Below are positions 60,078 through 62,348 of a stretch of DNA of 62,348 bases, one piece after another; position 1 is the first letter of the stretch, and each line of letters begins with the position of its first letter. The position numbers and the translations under genes were made by a program. The notes beneath the pieces are model-generated. The model had not been told where the DNA came from and did not search any database. It worked only from the letters and a program-made list of their open reading frames with translations. The stretch is from Conidiobolus incongruus B7586 (taxonomy: Eukaryota > Entomophthoromycota > Entomophthoromycetes > Entomophthorales > Conidiobolaceae), in contig JNEM01010362.1 of the NCBI GenBank assembly GCA_000697335.1, forward strand, positions 1-62,348. Reading direction: 5' to 3'.

Positions 60078-61392
60078 ATTATTATACAGGTGATTCTTAT
60101 TATAGAAGTGATTCTAGTATTTTGTAGATTCTGTGAATAATAAAATCAATACTTAGAAGAATAACAGTATTTAAATAATTAATGTTAATTATTGTGGCTT
60201 TAATAAACTAATTTTAATATCAAATTTGATTTGAGTTTGAGAGTAAATTATAAAGAAATATCTAATTTTTATATTTTTAATGAATGCTACAATTGAAGTA
60301 TAAATTCGGAGAGATTAAAAACACACTCTTTTACTAATTAAATATCTGAAAACAAAAATCATTAATTCACATGATTATTCCTAATTGCTAATAAAGATTG
60401 GCTGATCTTCTTTTTAGAATTATTACTAACACTTCATTATCATAATTATTATCAAAAAATTATTTAATATAAATTTACTTAGTAAGTATAAATATATATT
60501 TATAAAATCGGGATACTTTATATTCACTTATTCTCTTTCGAACAATGTTTGACCATCATCACTAGATATTTGAATCACTGTAAATTGATTATGTAATTTA
60601 AATTAAATTGAATTATTAGTATAAAAGCATTATAATGATTGTTCAAATCGTAGAAATTAAATATTATCATTAATATTGATTTTAATATCTTAATTTAGTT
60701 TTATAAATTTAAAAAATTTCTTAATATAATATTATTCAAATTATTGAATTTTTATTAACTTATTTGGATATAAATAAGCATGTAATAATATTGGAAAAAA
60801 TTGTACTTTTAATATTATTATTATTATAAGGTTTTTACATAATCAATGCACAATTTTAAATTTAGTGATAGATGCAATATTCAAATAATTTTACGTAAAA
60901 TATGCAACCAGGCTTTTCACAAGCATGCATTTAAAACTATAATAATTAAGTATTTATTTGGCAAGAGATGATTCTCATATTTTGGATAATAAAGTACAAT
61001 TTTTCACCCTAAATTACTTGCTAAATAGTTATATGTTATTAAATTAGTATATAAACTTAAGATTATTGAGCCATTTTGAACCCAAAATTATTGAAAATTT
61101 AGCATAGTTGGTTAATCCTTAAGTTACACCTAATATATATTAATATAAATCTAATGAATATTGCAGTTGACATTCACTTAGATATCAAAAAAATATAGGC
61201 AATGATTACTCTTGAATTTTTTAAATTAAACATTATTTAAAATTTAATAAAATATTACTTTGTAATTTAAATAATGGGAATTTTTTGCGATTGAAAAAAA
61301 ATAAACATTTTAATATATACAAAGTAAAAATAAATATATAATATAAAATTAATAATTGACTAAAGAAAAATATAAATTAAAAACTAATAGAG
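60078..61392. other. Intergenic, no gene seen
   Basis: About 1.3 kb of AT-rich DNA upstream of the intact methyltransferase; no other feature recognised. Confidence 0.55.
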
Positions 61393-61768
61393 TGGTAAAT
61401 GATAGATTACCACAAAATTAAGGGAAATTAAGATGGTTCACTAAATTAGGTGGAAATAGCTTCTGCAAATCAAGGTCTTTGAATAAAGTAAATATCTCAC
61501 ACTCGTCATAACTCAATACTTTTTGTGAGTGTTACGAGAAAACTTAGAGACTGGATACTTTTGAAAATGAAGATAGAAAGATAGGTTTATTGATTGGTTT
61601 GTAATGATCTTATAATAGTTTCAATTGTTGAGTTTGGGTGGCTATGAATAACTTCAGGTGGAAAGCACTAAGTTAAACTAGTTCATAAAATGAGGTACTC
61701 CCAATGTGACTTCTTGCATTAGTGCAATAGTCAGAGTTTCTTGAGTGATGGACAAGATTATTCCCCAT
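61393..61768 (-). repeat. Dispersed 377-bp repeat, copy B
   Basis: Inverted copy of 9428-9803, about 96 percent identical. Both copies end at the same bases, which defines the unit. Flanking sequences differ between copies and no target-site duplication is evident. No coding potential. Confidence 0.7.
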
Positions 61769-61964
61769 TAATAACTATAATCTTGAATTTTTTAATTTGC
61801 TAAATTATAAAAAAAATATAGTAGTATTGGGTTTGTTATTGAAATTTACTCCAATCTAAATTGTTTATTTATAATATTAGCTATACTCAAATGATAATAC
61901 TAATGTTTATTTTTATTAATGCCATGTAAGAGGATATTATACACCCAATTATTTTAAGTTATTG

Positions 61965-62335
61965 AGAAGTTATCTAAAAATTGTATATGGTATTGCAAAA
62001 CTCTTGGAGCATTGATTTGTTTTGAGCATAGTTCAAAAAATAGCTGGCTACAATAATATCGTAATCTGAAGCATAGTTTGGATTAGAGCAATATGGTAAG
62101 AGAGAAACATCAGAACGAATATATTCAATGCCTTGAGGATCATGTTTTTCTATTGACAAGCAACACCAACTATCAGATTAATATTATCTGGGTAGTGCTT
62201 TTTAAGGAATCTGGCAAAAAATCCGTCCCCACAAGCCATATCCATAACTTTAAGGTTAGATAAATCCTTAATAAAAGGGTCCACTTCAATCACCCCCTTC
62301 GCTCAGATCTCCGACCCTTAATCCTTTATTTCTAA
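61965..62335 (-). pseudogene. Truncated copy of the SAM methyltransferase
   Basis: The minus strand matches the middle of the intact gene at 59223-60077: VDPFIKDLSNLKVMDMACGD, then FFARFLKKHYPDNINLIVGV. After a small deletion with loss of frame it goes on as QGIEYIRSDVSLLPYC, ASDYDIIVASYFLNYAQNKS and EFCNTIY, and then stops. The deletion removes the segment after motif II. The N-terminal 40 residues and the C-terminal half are absent. It is closer to the intact gene than the copy at 52625-53665. SAM motif I is intact. Confidence 0.85.
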
Positions 62336-62348
62336 TAACTTTTTGCTA

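Noticed and set aside
1-62348. CRISPR arrays, bacterial operons, prophage
   Set aside because: No direct-repeat/spacer arrays; spliceosomal introns and eukaryotic gene content throughout.

Overview
The window is nuclear DNA from a fungus, most likely an early-diverging zygomycete-grade lineage. GT15 (KTR/KRE2) mannosyltransferase, a PEP4-type vacuolar protease and tRNA-type nuclear organisation point to fungi. Intergenic DNA is extremely A+T rich, and about 68 introns can be read, nearly all 44-65 bp and GT-AG. Mitochondrial import, heme attachment and matrix pyrophosphatase genes show a respiring mitochondrion. A RalGAP beta-subunit gene and a coclaurine-N-methyltransferase-like gene would be unusual in Dikarya. 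The species cannot be named from the sequence alone.

Layout. 0-3 kb: fossil transposons. A Ty3/gypsy remnant with its 3' LTR is followed by an oppositely oriented solo LTR inserted inside a mariner copy. 3.6-11.9 kb: vacuolar aspartic protease, Pin1/ESS1 prolyl isomerase, CLP1, a 377-bp dispersed repeat, tRNA-Thr(AGT), and a CNMT/CFA-family methyltransferase. 14-17.4 kb: TIM22 and NOP9. 18.8-19.8 kb: a decayed mariner copy. 20.3-29 kb: an N-terminally short BOS1/membrin SNARE, DPH4, RALGAPB, mitochondrial pyrophosphatase and a CtIP/Sae2/Ctp1 homolog split into eight small exons. 30-31 kb: a second, different mariner family. 31.4-35.7 kb: NOL12/RRP17, an unknown coiled-coil protein, TAF10 and a BED-finger protein apparently derived from a hAT transposase. 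38.9-50 kb: MED18, TMA20/MCTS1, a Kelch-BTB protein, a GT15 mannosyltransferase, cytochrome c heme lyase and a DOMON-cytochrome b561 protein. 51 kb: tRNA-Gly(GCC). 52.6-62.3 kb: a gene-poor region with two mariner copies, one intact intronless SAM methyltransferase and two broken copies of it, and the second copy of the 377-bp repeat.

The host genes are mostly conserved housekeeping functions: pre-mRNA 3'-end processing and the Pol II CTD (CLP1, ESS1), general transcription (TAF10, MED18), ribosome biogenesis and translation (NOP9, NOL12, TMA20, DPH4), mitochondria (TIM22, PPA2, HCCS), secretion and vacuole (PEP4, BOS1, GT15) and small-GTPase signalling (RALGAPB, possibly the Kelch-BTB gene). 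They do not form one pathway. No CRISPR array or gene cluster of an obvious new system was seen. The most interesting items are the exapted hAT-like gene, the truncated SNARE, the cryptic CtIP homolog, the methyltransferase family with two pseudogenes, and the mutational signature in the mariner copies.
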